Shown: positions 25,579-34,220, numbered from the stretch's first letter. The stretch is DNA of 64,000 nucleotides from Shinella sp. (GCA_003248775.1 QFQX01000017.1:1-64000); one strand, 5' to 3'. Program-made: numbers and translations. Notes: generated by a model not told the origin, from the letters alone.

Positions 25579-25917
25579 ATGAAGAAAACTTCTGCCGCCC
25601 TTTTTGCCGGCCTTGCGCTGCTGGTTTCAGGTGCGCTTCCTGCTTCTGCAGATGATGGCGTCGGCTCTATCCTTTTTGGCCGGAACTACAATGACGGCGT
25701 GACTGCGGTTCAGATCGCGCATCGCCCCAATCATGCAGGCGACAGTCTTCCGCAGGCCGTGTTGTATGCGACGCCGGCCCGTATTCGACAGGCCCAGGCC
25801 ATGATCATGAACGACCCCAACCTTCTGGCCGCTCTGGAGCGGCGCAACATTAATCCGCGAAACGTTGCCTGGGTGCAGACCGCACTGAACGGCGGCAAGA
25901 TCATCTATTACTACTAG
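25579..25917 (+). CDS. Unknown secreted protein
   Basis: A 112-residue protein with a clear signal peptide: MKKTSAALFAGLALLVSGALPASA, cleaved near residue 24. The mature part contains an Asn- and Arg-rich core (ALERRNINPRNVAWVQTALNG) and ends in three tyrosines. No family is recognised. AAGGAGAT precedes the ATG. A strong hairpin ends the transcript. It is isolated, so no pathway is implied. Confidence 0.8.
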   Translation: MKKTSAALFAGLALLVSGALPASADDGVGSILFGRNYNDGVTAVQIAHRPNHAGDSLPQAVLYATPARIRQAQAMIMNDPNLLAALERRNINPRNVAWVQTALNGGKIIYYY

Positions 25918-25926
25918 AATTGTGGA

Positions 25927-25946
25927 GGGCGGGTTTCCACCCGCCC
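25927..25946. terminator. Bidirectional terminator hairpin
   Basis: GGGCGGGT (25927-25934) pairs with ACCCGCCC (25939-25946) around four bases, between the secreted-protein gene and the convergent MarR gene. Confidence 0.7.
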
Positions 25947-25977
25947 GTCTGCCTGATCGGCCTCGCGTATCTGATGG

Positions 25978-26472
25978 TTATTCGAACGAAGCCAGATAGG
26001 TCCGCAGCAGCCGGTCGAATGTTTCCTGATCCTCTTCGCTGAGTGCAGAGACCAGCCTGTTCTGGTTGGCGACATGATCGGTCACGGTTTCGTCGACCAG
26101 AGCCAGCCCTGTTTCCGTCAGCCCGATCAATACGCTACGCCGGTCGTCGGGATTGACGATTCGCTCCACGAAGTTTTGCTTCTCAAGCTGGTCGATCCGG
26201 TTGGTCATCGTTCCCGACGTGACCATCAGCGTATCCAGCAGTTCGCCCGGGGAGAGCCGATAGGGGGCGCCTGAGCGCCTGAGGGTCGCCAGCACATCGA
26301 AGCTCGATGATGTCAGGCCATGCTGGCGAAGTACATCCTCGATTTCTCGTCCGACATGGATACGGAGCCGCGCCAGCCGGCCGAACAGACCCATGGCGCG
26401 GGTATCGAGATCAGGCCTTTCCCGCGCCCATTGGGCGAGAATGGCATCCACTTTGTCGGTCTTTTCGCTCAT
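25978..26472 (-). CDS. MarR family transcriptional regulator
   Basis: A 164-residue winged-helix regulator. DNA-binding helices cover about residues 60-105 (LSPGELLDTLMVTSGTMTNRIDQLEKQNFVER), followed by the wing NPDDRRSVLIGLTETG. It is divergent from an EamA transporter; two palindromes with TCTTGA-N2-TCAAGA lie between them. It most likely represses both genes until a small ligand releases it. The ligand is unknown. Confidence 0.94.
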   Translation of the reverse strand: MSEKTDKVDAILAQWARERPDLDTRAMGLFGRLARLRIHVGREIEDVLRQHGLTSSSFDVLATLRRSGAPYRLSPGELLDTLMVTSGTMTNRIDQLEKQNFVERIVNPDDRRSVLIGLTETGLALVDETVTDHVANQNRLVSALSEEDQETFDRLLRTYLASFE

Positions 26473-26494
26473 GCCTTCTGGTTAAGGTCGAAAA

Positions 26495-26510
26495 ATCTTG
26501 ACGTCAAGAT
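26495..26510. promoter_or_regulatory. MarR operator 1
   Basis: ATCTTGACGTCAAGAT is a perfect 16-bp palindrome, 22 bases upstream of the marR-type start. It shares the half-site TCTTGA with operator 2. Confidence 0.85.
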
Positions 26511-26531
26511 AACCTGGGTTATGTTGATTTA

Positions 26532-26545
26532 TCTTGAAATCAAGA
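26532..26545. promoter_or_regulatory. MarR operator 2
   Basis: TCTTGA (26532-26537), two bases, then TCAAGA (26540-26545), the same arms and spacer as operator 1. The two centres are 36 bases apart. It lies eight bases before the EamA start codon, suited to repression. Confidence 0.85.
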
Positions 26546-26553
26546 ATATCGAT

Positions 26554-27417
26554 ATGAAGACAAATTCTATATCTCTCGGAACCATTCTGCTGACGGCGCT
26601 TGCCCCCATGGTCTGGGGAAGCACCTACATCGTCACAACCACAATGCTGCCTGCCGGCTACCCGCTGACGGCTGCGCTGCTGCGGGCACTGCCCGCCGGG
26701 CTGATCCTGCTCGCCATCGTCAGGCAATTGCCGCAGGGGATCTGGTGGGTGCGTGTGGTGCTTCTTGGCGCACTCAATTTCACCTTTTTCTGGGCCATGT
26801 TGTTCGTGTCCGCTTACCGTCTGCCGGGCGGAGTGGCCGCAACGGTCGGCGCGGTGCAGCCTCTGATCGTCATCGCGCTTGCCCGCATCGTGTTGAAAAG
26901 TGCGATACGCCCGCTGGCGGTCGTGGCGGGAATGGCGGGCCTTTGCGGCGTGGCACTCCTGGTGCTGACGCCGAAGGCCGCACTGGACCCTGCCGGTATC
27001 ATGGCCGGTCTTGCCGGCGCCTGCTCCATGGCGACCGGAACGGTATTGACGCGACACTGGCGTCCTCCGGTTTCGAGCCTGACGTTTACCGCATGGCAGT
27101 TGACGGCGGGTGGTGTTCTGCTCGTGCCGCTGGCGCTGCTGCTCGAGCCGTCATTGCCGCCGCTCTCGCTCACCAATATCGCTGGCTTCGCCTATCTTGG
27201 CCTGATCGGTGGAGCGCTCACCTATATCCTCTGGTTCCGGGGGCTTGCGCGGATCGAACCGTCGGCTGTTGCTTCTCTTGGTTTCCTGAGCCCGCTGGTT
27301 GCGACACTTCTGGGTTGGCTGCTGCTCGGACAGGCTCTGGGACCTTTGCAGATCGCCGGCTTTCTGCTCGTGCTCGGCAGCGTATGGCTCGCCCAGCGGG
27401 TTTCCATGCGGGCGTAA
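26554..27417 (+). CDS. EamA/DMT superfamily transporter
   Basis: A 287-residue, ten-helix exporter with two EamA repeats. The first repeat has LAPMVWGSTYIVTTTMLPAG and the second includes LTPKAALDPAGIMAGLAGACSMATGTVL. YxeH/RhtA-type transporters of this family export amino acids or other metabolites. The start at 26554 follows the operator; an ATG at 26521 would place operator 2 inside the gene and is less likely. Its only apparent regulator is the divergent MarR protein. Confidence 0.9.
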   Translation: MKTNSISLGTILLTALAPMVWGSTYIVTTTMLPAGYPLTAALLRALPAGLILLAIVRQLPQGIWWVRVVLLGALNFTFFWAMLFVSAYRLPGGVAATVGAVQPLIVIALARIVLKSAIRPLAVVAGMAGLCGVALLVLTPKAALDPAGIMAGLAGACSMATGTVLTRHWRPPVSSLTFTAWQLTAGGVLLVPLALLLEPSLPPLSLTNIAGFAYLGLIGGALTYILWFRGLARIEPSAVASLGFLSPLVATLLGWLLLGQALGPLQIAGFLLVLGSVWLAQRVSMRA

Positions 27418-27488
27418 CGCTTGGAGGTGTGTGGCGCGCCATCACTGGTTTGCTCCGACGAACACGAAACGAAGTCAAGGAAACGAAA

Positions 27489-27506
27489 CGGCGCCGGAAG
27501 GCGCCG
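27489..27506 (-). terminator. Terminator of the aminopeptidase gene
   Basis: CGGCGCC (27489-27495) pairs with GGCGCCG (27500-27506). Read leftward it is followed by TTTCGTTTC, so it ends the leftward aminopeptidase transcript. Confidence 0.75.
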
Positions 27507-27542
27507 CTGGAGTGTAAACCCGCTGGATTTCCGCTCGGTGTT

Positions 27543-28796
27543 TCAGGCCCACTCGCCCTTTCGCATGACGGGTACGCGAGCACCGTCGGCACTGATACCA
27601 TCGATATCCACCTTGTCGGAGCCGATCATCCAGTCGATGTGGATCAGGCTGGAATTTCCGCCCTGCGCCTTGATCTGTTCGGGGCTGAGCGAAGCGCCGT
27701 CGAGGAAGCACTTCGAATAGCACTGGCCGAGCGCGATGTGGCAGGAGGCGTTCTCATCGAACAGGGTGTTGTAGAACAGGATGCCGGAGGCCGAGATGGG
27801 CGACGAATGCGGCACCAGCGCCACCTCGCCGAGACGGCGTGAGCCCTCGTCGGTGTCGAGCACCTTGTTCAGCACTTCCGCGCCCCTGGAAGCCTTCGCC
27901 TCGACGATCCGGCCGCCTTCGAAGCGGACCTGGATATTGTCGATCAGCGTGCCCTGGTGGGAAAGCGGCTTGGTGCTGGACACCGTTCCCTCGACCTTCA
28001 GTGCGTGCGGCGTGGTGAACACCTCTTCGGTCGGGATATTCGGATTGCAGGTCACGCCGTTCTTGGCGGTCGATGCGCCGCCATGCCATTCATGGCCGTC
28101 CGCGAGGCCGACGGTCAGGTCCGTGCCGGGGCCGGTGAAATGCAACGCGGCGAAGCGTTCGCCGTTCAGCCAGCTGGAGCGTTTCCTGAGGTTCGCGTTG
28201 TGGGCCGCCCAGGCGGCGATGGGATCGGCTTCGTTGACGCGCGAGGCGGCGAAGATCGCGTCCGCAAGGCGGGCGACGGCCTCCGCGATCGGCAGGTCGG
28301 GGAAGACGAGCTTTGCCCAGGACGGGTTCGGATAGGAGCAGATGTTCCAGTTGATGTCGAAATTGGAGATGTGCTCCAGCGCCGGCTTGTAGGCGATTGA
28401 ATTGGCCTTGTTGGCGCGAGCGACCTTGGCCGGGTCCTGAGCCGACAGCAGCATCGGGTTGTCTCCGGCGACCGCAAGGCGGGCAGCGCCCTTCTGATAG
28501 GCCTTGGCCATGCCTTCGTAGAGCCAGTCGGATGCCCGGTCGAAGCTGTCGTCGGGTGCGTTTTCGTAGCGCGCAAGCGTCGCCACTTCGTCGGCATAGA
28601 AGGTGGAGACGAGGCCGGCGCCGGCCTTGTAGGCATGCTTTGTGATGAGGCGCACGAGAGGCAGAGCGGCGAGCGGCGCGGTGATCACAAGATCCTGATC
28701 CCGCTGCAACTGCAGGCCGACCTTGATCGCGACTTCGGCGAGTTTATCGAGGCGGACAGGGTCGACGGCAGTTTCGAATTCGGGCAGGAACGTCAT
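27543..28796 (-). CDS. M29 family aminopeptidase
   Basis: A 417-residue cytoplasmic metalloaminopeptidase of the AmpS/T type. Metal-binding regions are suggested by NIPTEEVFTTPHALKVEG, EVALVPHSSPISASG and FYNTLFDENASCHIALG. The ATG at 28796 gives the family start MTFLPEFETAV; 94 more residues upstream are in frame but are noncoding and overlap the divergent gene. Function is to trim N-terminal residues from peptides. Confidence 0.92.
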   Translation of the reverse strand: MTFLPEFETAVDPVRLDKLAEVAIKVGLQLQRDQDLVITAPLAALPLVRLITKHAYKAGAGLVSTFYADEVATLARYENAPDDSFDRASDWLYEGMAKAYQKGAARLAVAGDNPMLLSAQDPAKVARANKANSIAYKPALEHISNFDINWNICSYPNPSWAKLVFPDLPIAEAVARLADAIFAASRVNEADPIAAWAAHNANLRKRSSWLNGERFAALHFTGPGTDLTVGLADGHEWHGGASTAKNGVTCNPNIPTEEVFTTPHALKVEGTVSSTKPLSHQGTLIDNIQVRFEGGRIVEAKASRGAEVLNKVLDTDEGSRRLGEVALVPHSSPISASGILFYNTLFDENASCHIALGQCYSKCFLDGASLSPEQIKAQGGNSSLIHIDWMIGSDKVDIDGISADGARVPVMRKGEWA

Positions 28797-28878
28797 GGGA
28801 TTAGGCCTGATGATTGTTTGTATGGAATATTTCAACGTAGATTGCTTTGAGGCGAAATTGAAGCGCGGGGGCGGAAAA

Positions 28879-29748
28879 ATGGCGGAAGGCAGGAAGAGCG
28901 TTACGGAAATGGTTCCGGCGGTTCGGTATCTGGCCGGAGTAGCCTTTTCACTGCTGTTGGCGACTGCCCCCGTCTTATCGAAGCCGGCCTCCGCAAGCGA
29001 GTTCAACATGACGTTGTTCGGCCACGAGGTGACGATCGATCGCAATGACGATGGGCAGACACTCAAGGTCGATGGCACGGCGCTTCACACCAACATCTAT
29101 GTCTCGGTCACGCAGGTTGCGCTTGTCGCCGGCATGCCGGTGGTGATCGGCGATTCCTCCGCCGGCGGGAATGCCTGTGCCGGCTCGCCTTTTGTCCTGA
29201 TGTTGCCCAAGGGTGGCGCGCCGAGCTTCGAAGAGCCGCTCGATACCTGCATGCCGGTCACGGCGAAGGAGGAGTCGGACAGACTGGTTTTTGAAGCACC
29301 AACCTTGCCGGGTCGGGATGGCGAGCGCTGGAGCTGGGATCCGACCGGCGGCTTCAAGACGCTGGATGCGGTGGCCTTCGTGCCGGATGCGGCCAAGGGA
29401 TGGCGGGAACTTGCGGCAGCCGCTCCCGGCCATCCCGGCGATCTCTTCGGTTACGCCGAGATTGCCACGCAGATGGAAGGCATGCTCGGTAACGACGCGG
29501 AAAGCTACAAGCAGATCATTACCGGCGTCGGCAGCGGTGAGATGAAGAACGGTTTCTATATCGGCACCGCCTGTCAGCCGCACAATTGCGGTGGCGTCGA
29601 GGCGCTGGTGGCGGCAGATCCCGCCACGAAGCGGGTCTATCTCGCGTGGAAGCCGCAGGACCGGAAGATCATCGTCCGGCCGGAGGTCAAGGAATGGCCT
29701 GTCACGGCCAGGGACGCTCTGAGGGACTGGGCCGCGACCTGGAAGTAA
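28879..29748 (+). CDS. Unknown exported protein
   Basis: A 289-residue protein with an N-terminal hydrophobic stretch RYLAGVAFSLLLATAPV, a likely signal peptide. The mature part begins near SEFNMTLFGHEVTIDRNDDG and carries several cysteines, for instance in AGGNACAGS, DTCMPV and GTACQPHNCGG. No family is recognised. The start codon is uncertain: the ATG at 28879 is chosen, with the ATG at 28909 an alternative. It is divergent from the aminopeptidase gene. Confidence 0.72.
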   Translation: MAEGRKSVTEMVPAVRYLAGVAFSLLLATAPVLSKPASASEFNMTLFGHEVTIDRNDDGQTLKVDGTALHTNIYVSVTQVALVAGMPVVIGDSSAGGNACAGSPFVLMLPKGGAPSFEEPLDTCMPVTAKEESDRLVFEAPTLPGRDGERWSWDPTGGFKTLDAVAFVPDAAKGWRELAAAAPGHPGDLFGYAEIATQMEGMLGNDAESYKQIITGVGSGEMKNGFYIGTACQPHNCGGVEALVAADPATKRVYLAWKPQDRKIIVRPEVKEWPVTARDALRDWAATWK

Positions 29749-29764
29749 TGTCGGTCACGGAAGA

Positions 29765-30238
29765 TCAGGCGACGACGGGGGCGGCAACCGCTCCCAGCGC
29801 GCGCTGAACATCCTTCGGATCGAGCTTCACCTGCAGCCCGCGCTGGCCGCCGTTGATGAACACATGCGGTTCGTCGAGCGCGGCGATCTCGATTGCGGTC
29901 GGCACCTTCTTCTTCTGGCCGAAGGGGCTGATGCCGCCGACGACATAACCGGTGAGTTTCTCCGCCATGGCCGGCTTCATCATCGCCGCCGACTTGCCGC
30001 CCAGCGCTGAGGCAAGCTTCTTCATGCTGACCTCCTTGTCGGAGGGAACGACGACGCAGACCGGCTTGCCATCGAGTTCGGCCATCAGCGTCTTCAGCAC
30101 ACGGCGAGGTTCCTCACCGATCGCTTCCGCCGCCTGCATCCCGATCCGCTCGGCATCCGGGTCGTATTCATAGGTGTGAACGCTGAAGGCGATGCCTTCC
30201 TTGACGAGCGCCTGCGTGGCGCGGGTGGTCTTCGACAT
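29765..30238 (-). CDS. ybaK: Cys-tRNA(Pro)/Cys-tRNA(Cys) deacylase
   Basis: A 157-residue YbaK/ProX-family protein: MSKTTRATQALVKEGIAFSV, then VFINGGQRGLQVKLDP. It hydrolyses mischarged Cys-tRNA(Pro). The open frame extends 149 residues upstream, but that part runs antisense-like through the neighbouring gene. It starts eight bases after the ArsC-like stop codon, so the two form an operon. Confidence 0.92.
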   Translation of the reverse strand: MSKTTRATQALVKEGIAFSVHTYEYDPDAERIGMQAAEAIGEEPRRVLKTLMAELDGKPVCVVVPSDKEVSMKKLASALGGKSAAMMKPAMAEKLTGYVVGGISPFGQKKKVPTAIEIAALDEPHVFINGGQRGLQVKLDPKDVQRALGAVAAPVVA

Positions 30239-30246
30239 GGCAGTTC

Positions 30247-30597
30247 TTACTCCGCAAGGAAGCGTTCGTAGATTTCCGGCTTGAAACCGATCAGCAGCCG
30301 GCCGTCCCTTTCCAGAACGGGCCGCTTTATCATCGACGGCTGTTCCAGCATCAGCTCGATGGCGCGGGCTTCGTCCAGATTCTCGCGCGCCGCATCCGGC
30401 AGCTTGCGGAAGGTCGTGCCAGCGCGGTTGAGAACCGTCTCCCACCCGGCTTCGCGGCACCAGCGCTCGACATGCGGCCGGTCGATACCGGAAGCCTTGT
30501 AGTCGTGGAAGGCATAGTCCAACCCGTGCTCGTCCAGAAAGACACGGGCCTTCTTCATGGTGTCGCAATTCTTGATGCCGTAGAGCGTGGTGGGCAT
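30247..30597 (-). CDS. ArsC/Spx family protein, YffB-like
   Basis: A 116-residue thioredoxin-fold protein: MPTTLYGIKNCDTMKKARVFL, with a single Cys in the active-site position (KNCDTMKKA), then MIKRPVLERDGRLLIGFKPE. This matches YffB rather than true arsenate reductases. It is upstream of ybaK in the same operon. The redox partner and substrate are unknown. Confidence 0.9.
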   Translation of the reverse strand: MPTTLYGIKNCDTMKKARVFLDEHGLDYAFHDYKASGIDRPHVERWCREAGWETVLNRAGTTFRKLPDAARENLDEARAIELMLEQPSMIKRPVLERDGRLLIGFKPEIYERFLAE

Positions 30598-30711
30598 GGT
30601 TCGGCTTTATCCCTGACTTGTAAAATCGGTTGCTGATAGCATGGCGGAGGGTGAAGGAAAATGAGGCCGGCTCAAACCTTTCCATCGCCCATAGCTGTCA
30701 TTCGCGGGCAA

Positions 30712-30730
30712 TATATGCAATATACATATA
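30712..30730. promoter_or_regulatory. Possible MarR autoregulatory palindrome
   Basis: TATATG (30712-30717) and CATATA (30725-30730) are inverted around seven bases. It lies 10 bases before the GTG start of the cysteine-rich MarR gene, where it may overlap the -10 region. Confidence 0.5.
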
Positions 30731-30740
30731 GAGGTGCCGC

Positions 30741-31262
30741 GTGATCGACGAGAAAGAAAAATTCAGGTTTGAAAACATCTTCGGAGCGATGAGCCTTGCT
30801 CTCGTCGACAAGATGGAGCGAGCTTTCTCCACCGAGACGGGGCTTGGTCCCAGCGCGGTTGCCGCGATCATCCAGATCGGTCTCGGCTCCGGGCATACGG
30901 TCGAGGCGCTCCGCCGGATCATCGGTCTTTCCCATTCCGCCACTGTCCGGCTGATCGACCAGTTGGAAGGCGACGATCTGGTTCGCCGGGGAGAGCCGAT
31001 GGACGGCGACCGTCGCGCCAAGACGCTGACCCTCACGGAGAAGGGCCGGTCACTCTACGAGCGGAGCGTTCAGGCCCGTCGAAGCGTGACGGACCGCGCC
31101 TTTGCCGCGTTGAGCGAGGAAGAAATCCATCTGCTCGGCCATCTGGCCGAAAAGGTGCTGCCCGCCCTTGTCGATCTGGGCGACGACCAGAACGTCGTCT
31201 GCCGCGTCTGCGATGAAAACGTCTGCGCGCGTAATCGCTGCCCGATCAGCTTCATGAGTTGA
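30741..31262 (+). CDS. MarR family regulator with C-terminal cysteine cluster
   Basis: A 173-residue winged-helix protein: LRRIIGLSHSATVRLIDQLEGDDLVRRG, then wing DGDRRAKTLTLTEKG. The C-terminus adds CRVCDENVCARNRCP, a C-x2-C-x4-C-x4-C pattern that could bind zinc or an Fe-S cluster. The GTG start follows GAGGTG. It is divergent from the yffB-ybaK operon. Metal or redox sensing is inferred from the cysteines only. Confidence 0.85.
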   Translation: MIDEKEKFRFENIFGAMSLALVDKMERAFSTETGLGPSAVAAIIQIGLGSGHTVEALRRIIGLSHSATVRLIDQLEGDDLVRRGEPMDGDRRAKTLTLTEKGRSLYERSVQARRSVTDRAFAALSEEEIHLLGHLAEKVLPALVDLGDDQNVVCRVCDENVCARNRCPISFMS

Positions 31263-31299
31263 CTGGTCGTACTCTCTATTCTTCCGGGCAAGTATGGGA

Positions 31300-32253
31300 T
31301 CAGGCGAGTGCCGCGAGAGCTTCCCGAGGACCGGCCAGCGTCACGCGGTTCCGGCCGCCCTCCTTGGCGGCATAAAGCGCGTGGTCGGAGCGGCGGATCA
31401 TGTTGTCGAGCGTTTCGTCCGCCTCGTTGGAGCATATGACGCCGGCACTGACGGTCAGGTGCAGGCTGAGGCCGTTGGGCTGGCCGAACTCCAGAACCTG
31501 AATGCTGCGCCGGACCATTTCCGCAATCGCCCCCGAGCGGACGAGGCTGGTTTCCGGCATCAGCAGGATGAATTCCTCTCCGCCCCAGCGCGCCAGCAGG
31601 TCGTCCACTTGCGTGACGGATTTCAACACACTGGCGAATTCGCAGATTACCGTGTCGCCGACATCATGGCCGTATTGGTCGTTGATCGCCTTGAAGTGAT
31701 CGACATCGAACAGGACGATCGAAACGGGCGCGCGAATGTCCCGGCAACGGGCGATTTCCGGTGCAGCCAGATTGGTGAAGGCGCGGCGATTGTTGAGGCC
31801 GGACAAAGGGTCGGTGTTTGCCAGACGTTCCAGCTCGTACTGGTAGCCGTGCCGCTCGGTAAGATCCCGCAGAACGGCGACGAAGATCATGCCGTTTTCG
31901 GTGCGCATGCGCAGGATCGTCGCGCCGAGATTGACCTCCGTCCCGTCCGCCCGGTAGCCGACAATGAAGGAGCTGCGGCTTCCCATATAGCGCGCGTCGA
32001 TCGGGCCGCTGGCGAAATCCGCGAGGTGATGGTGATGGTTCTTCCGATAGCGCGGAGGCAGAATGACTTCCAGCGGCTGGCCGATGAGGCTTTCGGGCGC
32101 GTGCAGGAAAAGGCCTTCTATCGATGGATTGCAGTATCGGATGATCCCCCGCTCGTCGAGCGCAATGATCCCGTCTTCCATTTCCGTTACGATCTTGCGG
32201 AAGATATCGTCGCTTATGGAAAGCGGGGGCGTGCCGATGGATGCGATAGTCAC
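31300..32253 (-). CDS. PAS-GGDEF diguanylate cyclase
   Basis: A 317-residue soluble protein. The PAS domain (about residues 15-135) carries DGIIALDERGIIRYCNPS and GYRADGTEVNLGATILR. The GGDEF domain has ANTDPLSGLNNRRAF and an active-type GGEEF near residue 220, so it should make c-di-GMP. The allosteric RxxD inhibition site seems missing: QVDD stands where RxxD is expected. It follows the globin chemoreceptor gene by about 120 bases on the same strand. Confidence 0.92.
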   Translation of the reverse strand: MTIASIGTPPLSISDDIFRKIVTEMEDGIIALDERGIIRYCNPSIEGLFLHAPESLIGQPLEVILPPRYRKNHHHHLADFASGPIDARYMGSRSSFIVGYRADGTEVNLGATILRMRTENGMIFVAVLRDLTERHGYQYELERLANTDPLSGLNNRRAFTNLAAPEIARCRDIRAPVSIVLFDVDHFKAINDQYGHDVGDTVICEFASVLKSVTQVDDLLARWGGEEFILLMPETSLVRSGAIAEMVRRSIQVLEFGQPNGLSLHLTVSAGVICSNEADETLDNMIRRSDHALYAAKEGGRNRVTLAGPREALAALA

Positions 32254-32371
32254 TGTGACTGGTCCTTGCCTGTGTCGTCAGCATCAAGCCGGTTGCCATG
32301 GCCGGAACGCAACCGGATTCTTCTAGTCTATACTTCCGCAGGATCGCGAGGCAGCTTCAATGTGCCTCCGG

Positions 32372-33949
32372 TTATGCGGCGGAACGCCGCTCCCCGGGAT
32401 TCTGCTCCCGGCCGGTGGTCGCTCGCCCGGATTGGGGCCCAGACTGGCCTATATCGAATTCCCTGATCATGCCGAGGATCCGGTCGATCTCGACGGCGAG
32501 CGAATGGGTCGCAGCCGTCGATTGCTCCACCATCGCCGCATTCTGCTGCGTCGCCTGGTCCATGATGTTGACCGCGGCATTGATCTCGTTGAGCGACATC
32601 GACTGTTCGTGCGTGGCGCGCATGATCGCGGCGACATGATCGCCGAGTTCCGAGATTTCGCTGACGATGATCTCGAGAGCCTGGCCCGTCTCGTCCACCA
32701 GCGCCACGCCGTCACGCACCTGCTCGCCGGAGCGGTTGATGAGTTCCTTTATCTCGCGCGCGGCCTGACCCGATCTTTGCGCGAGTTCGCGGACTTCCTG
32801 CGCCACCACGGCGAAACCCTTGCCGGCGTCTCCGGCACGCGCGGCCTCCACTCCGGCGTTGAGCGCCAGAAGGTTGGTCTGGAAGGCGATGTTGTCGATC
32901 ACGCCGATGATGTTGCCGATCGCTCCCGATGACGCCTTGATCGCATCCATGGCGGCAACAGCCCGACGGACCACCTGACCGGAGTTCTCCGCTTCCCTGC
33001 GCATCCGCTCGACCAGCTGGCCAGCCTCGTCCGCTCGTTTGCTCGAATCCGTCACCGCGTTGGTGATCTCTTCGAGCGAGGCGGCGGTTTCTTCCAGCGA
33101 TGCCGCCTGTCGCTCGGTGCGCTTTGCCAAATCGTCGGCCGCCTGACGGATTTCCTCCCCGCCGGCGCTGATATGGCTGGTGCCCGCCTCGATGGCGCTG
33201 ATCGTGGTCGCAAGCTGGTGGATGGCGTCGTTGAAATCCTGGCAGACCGAGCGATAGGCATCGGGCACATCGCTGCTCATGGCATGGGAAAGGTCCTTGG
33301 CGGCGATCTTCGCCATGGCCTCGCCGAAAAGGGCGCAGACGCGATGGCGTTCCGTTTCTATGGCCTTTCTCTGGGCCTCCTGCTTGGCCGCCTCCGCCTC
33401 ATCGATATAGACGGAGATCGCGAGATCCATGTCGAGCATGACAGTCTTGATGAGCGCGCCGAGAGACCGGGCGGTCTCCTCCGTTCTGGGGCGTCCATGG
33501 CCGAACAGGCCGGATGTCGCAACGCTGGCTTTCACGATCTCCTGGACGAGGTGATCGAGGACTATTGCATAGCCGCCGATATACCATTGTGGCTCAAGCC
33601 CGATGCGGGCATGCACCTTGCCGATGGCTTTCACCTTGTCGACGTAATCGGAATTGAGCTGCCCGGCCGAGATGTTCGACCAGTGGCCGATCTGCGCGCC
33701 CTTGGCCCGGGCGATATGGTCGTCGGAAGAGAAGAAGCGCCGTACTTCCGGGCTGTTGCGCAATTGGGCATAGAACTTGTCGAGTCCGCGAGGCAGTTCG
33801 CGCTCGATGATCGGCTTCAACCTGCGGATATCCAAGAGATCCGGCTGGTTGATCTGCATGAAGTCCATCCGCCGGCCGATGGACTTGCTGGATGTGTCGC
33901 TCGGCTCTTCTGTTTCTGCTGTGGCGGATTCGTTGCGTAGGTCAGTCAT
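32372..33949 (-). CDS. Globin-coupled soluble chemoreceptor (HemAT-like)
   Basis: A 525-residue protein with no membrane segment. A protoglobin domain (about residues 35-190) has the probable proximal His in KVHARIGLEPQWYIGGYAIVL. The signalling domain (about 250-500) has the conserved tip NLLALNAGVEAARAGDAGKG and FAVVAQEVRELAQRSGQAA. HemAT-type receptors sense O2. The N-terminal linker of about 30 residues is polar. It is upstream of the diguanylate cyclase, so oxygen-linked behaviour and c-di-GMP may be linked. Confidence 0.94.
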   Translation of the reverse strand: MTDLRNESATAETEEPSDTSSKSIGRRMDFMQINQPDLLDIRRLKPIIERELPRGLDKFYAQLRNSPEVRRFFSSDDHIARAKGAQIGHWSNISAGQLNSDYVDKVKAIGKVHARIGLEPQWYIGGYAIVLDHLVQEIVKASVATSGLFGHGRPRTEETARSLGALIKTVMLDMDLAISVYIDEAEAAKQEAQRKAIETERHRVCALFGEAMAKIAAKDLSHAMSSDVPDAYRSVCQDFNDAIHQLATTISAIEAGTSHISAGGEEIRQAADDLAKRTERQAASLEETAASLEEITNAVTDSSKRADEAGQLVERMRREAENSGQVVRRAVAAMDAIKASSGAIGNIIGVIDNIAFQTNLLALNAGVEAARAGDAGKGFAVVAQEVRELAQRSGQAAREIKELINRSGEQVRDGVALVDETGQALEIIVSEISELGDHVAAIMRATHEQSMSLNEINAAVNIMDQATQQNAAMVEQSTAATHSLAVEIDRILGMIREFDIGQSGPQSGRATTGREQNPGERRSAA

Positions 33950-34191
33950 GGCGGTCCCCCTCGCCTTGAAATGAACTCATTAAAAATATCACGGCGCTCT
34001 AATGTAGTGAGCGAATAAACAGGGGGAATTTTAGTAATTAGTGCTTTATAAATCGTAAATTTTGGATTTTTACGGGTTAATATTTGAATATTATATAGTT
34101 AAAGAAATATTTTGTAGATTTATCTCATGTAAAATTGATAAACGCCAATTTTATAGTTTCAATCCGTACGAAACCATAAGCATATAAAACA
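33950..34191. other. AT-rich intergenic region with no gene seen
   Basis: About 240 bases that are strikingly AT-rich compared with both flanks (for example 34060-34140). It contains the promoter side of the chemoreceptor gene and no open frame worth naming. It could hold upstream elements or reflect poor selection. Confidence 0.6.
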
Positions 34192-34220
34192 TTCGGCCGG
34201 AAACAGGGTTCCCGGCCGAA
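34192..34220 (-). terminator. guaA terminator
   Basis: TTCGGCCGG (34192-34200) pairs with CCGGCCGAA (34212-34220). Read leftward it is followed by TGTTTTATATG. It lies about 30 bases past the guaA stop codon. Confidence 0.85.

Noticed and set aside
29765..30685. A 306-residue frame that appears to fuse an N-terminal extension to YbaK
   Set aside because: The extra part runs through the ArsC-like gene in another frame. The proper YbaK start is at 30238.
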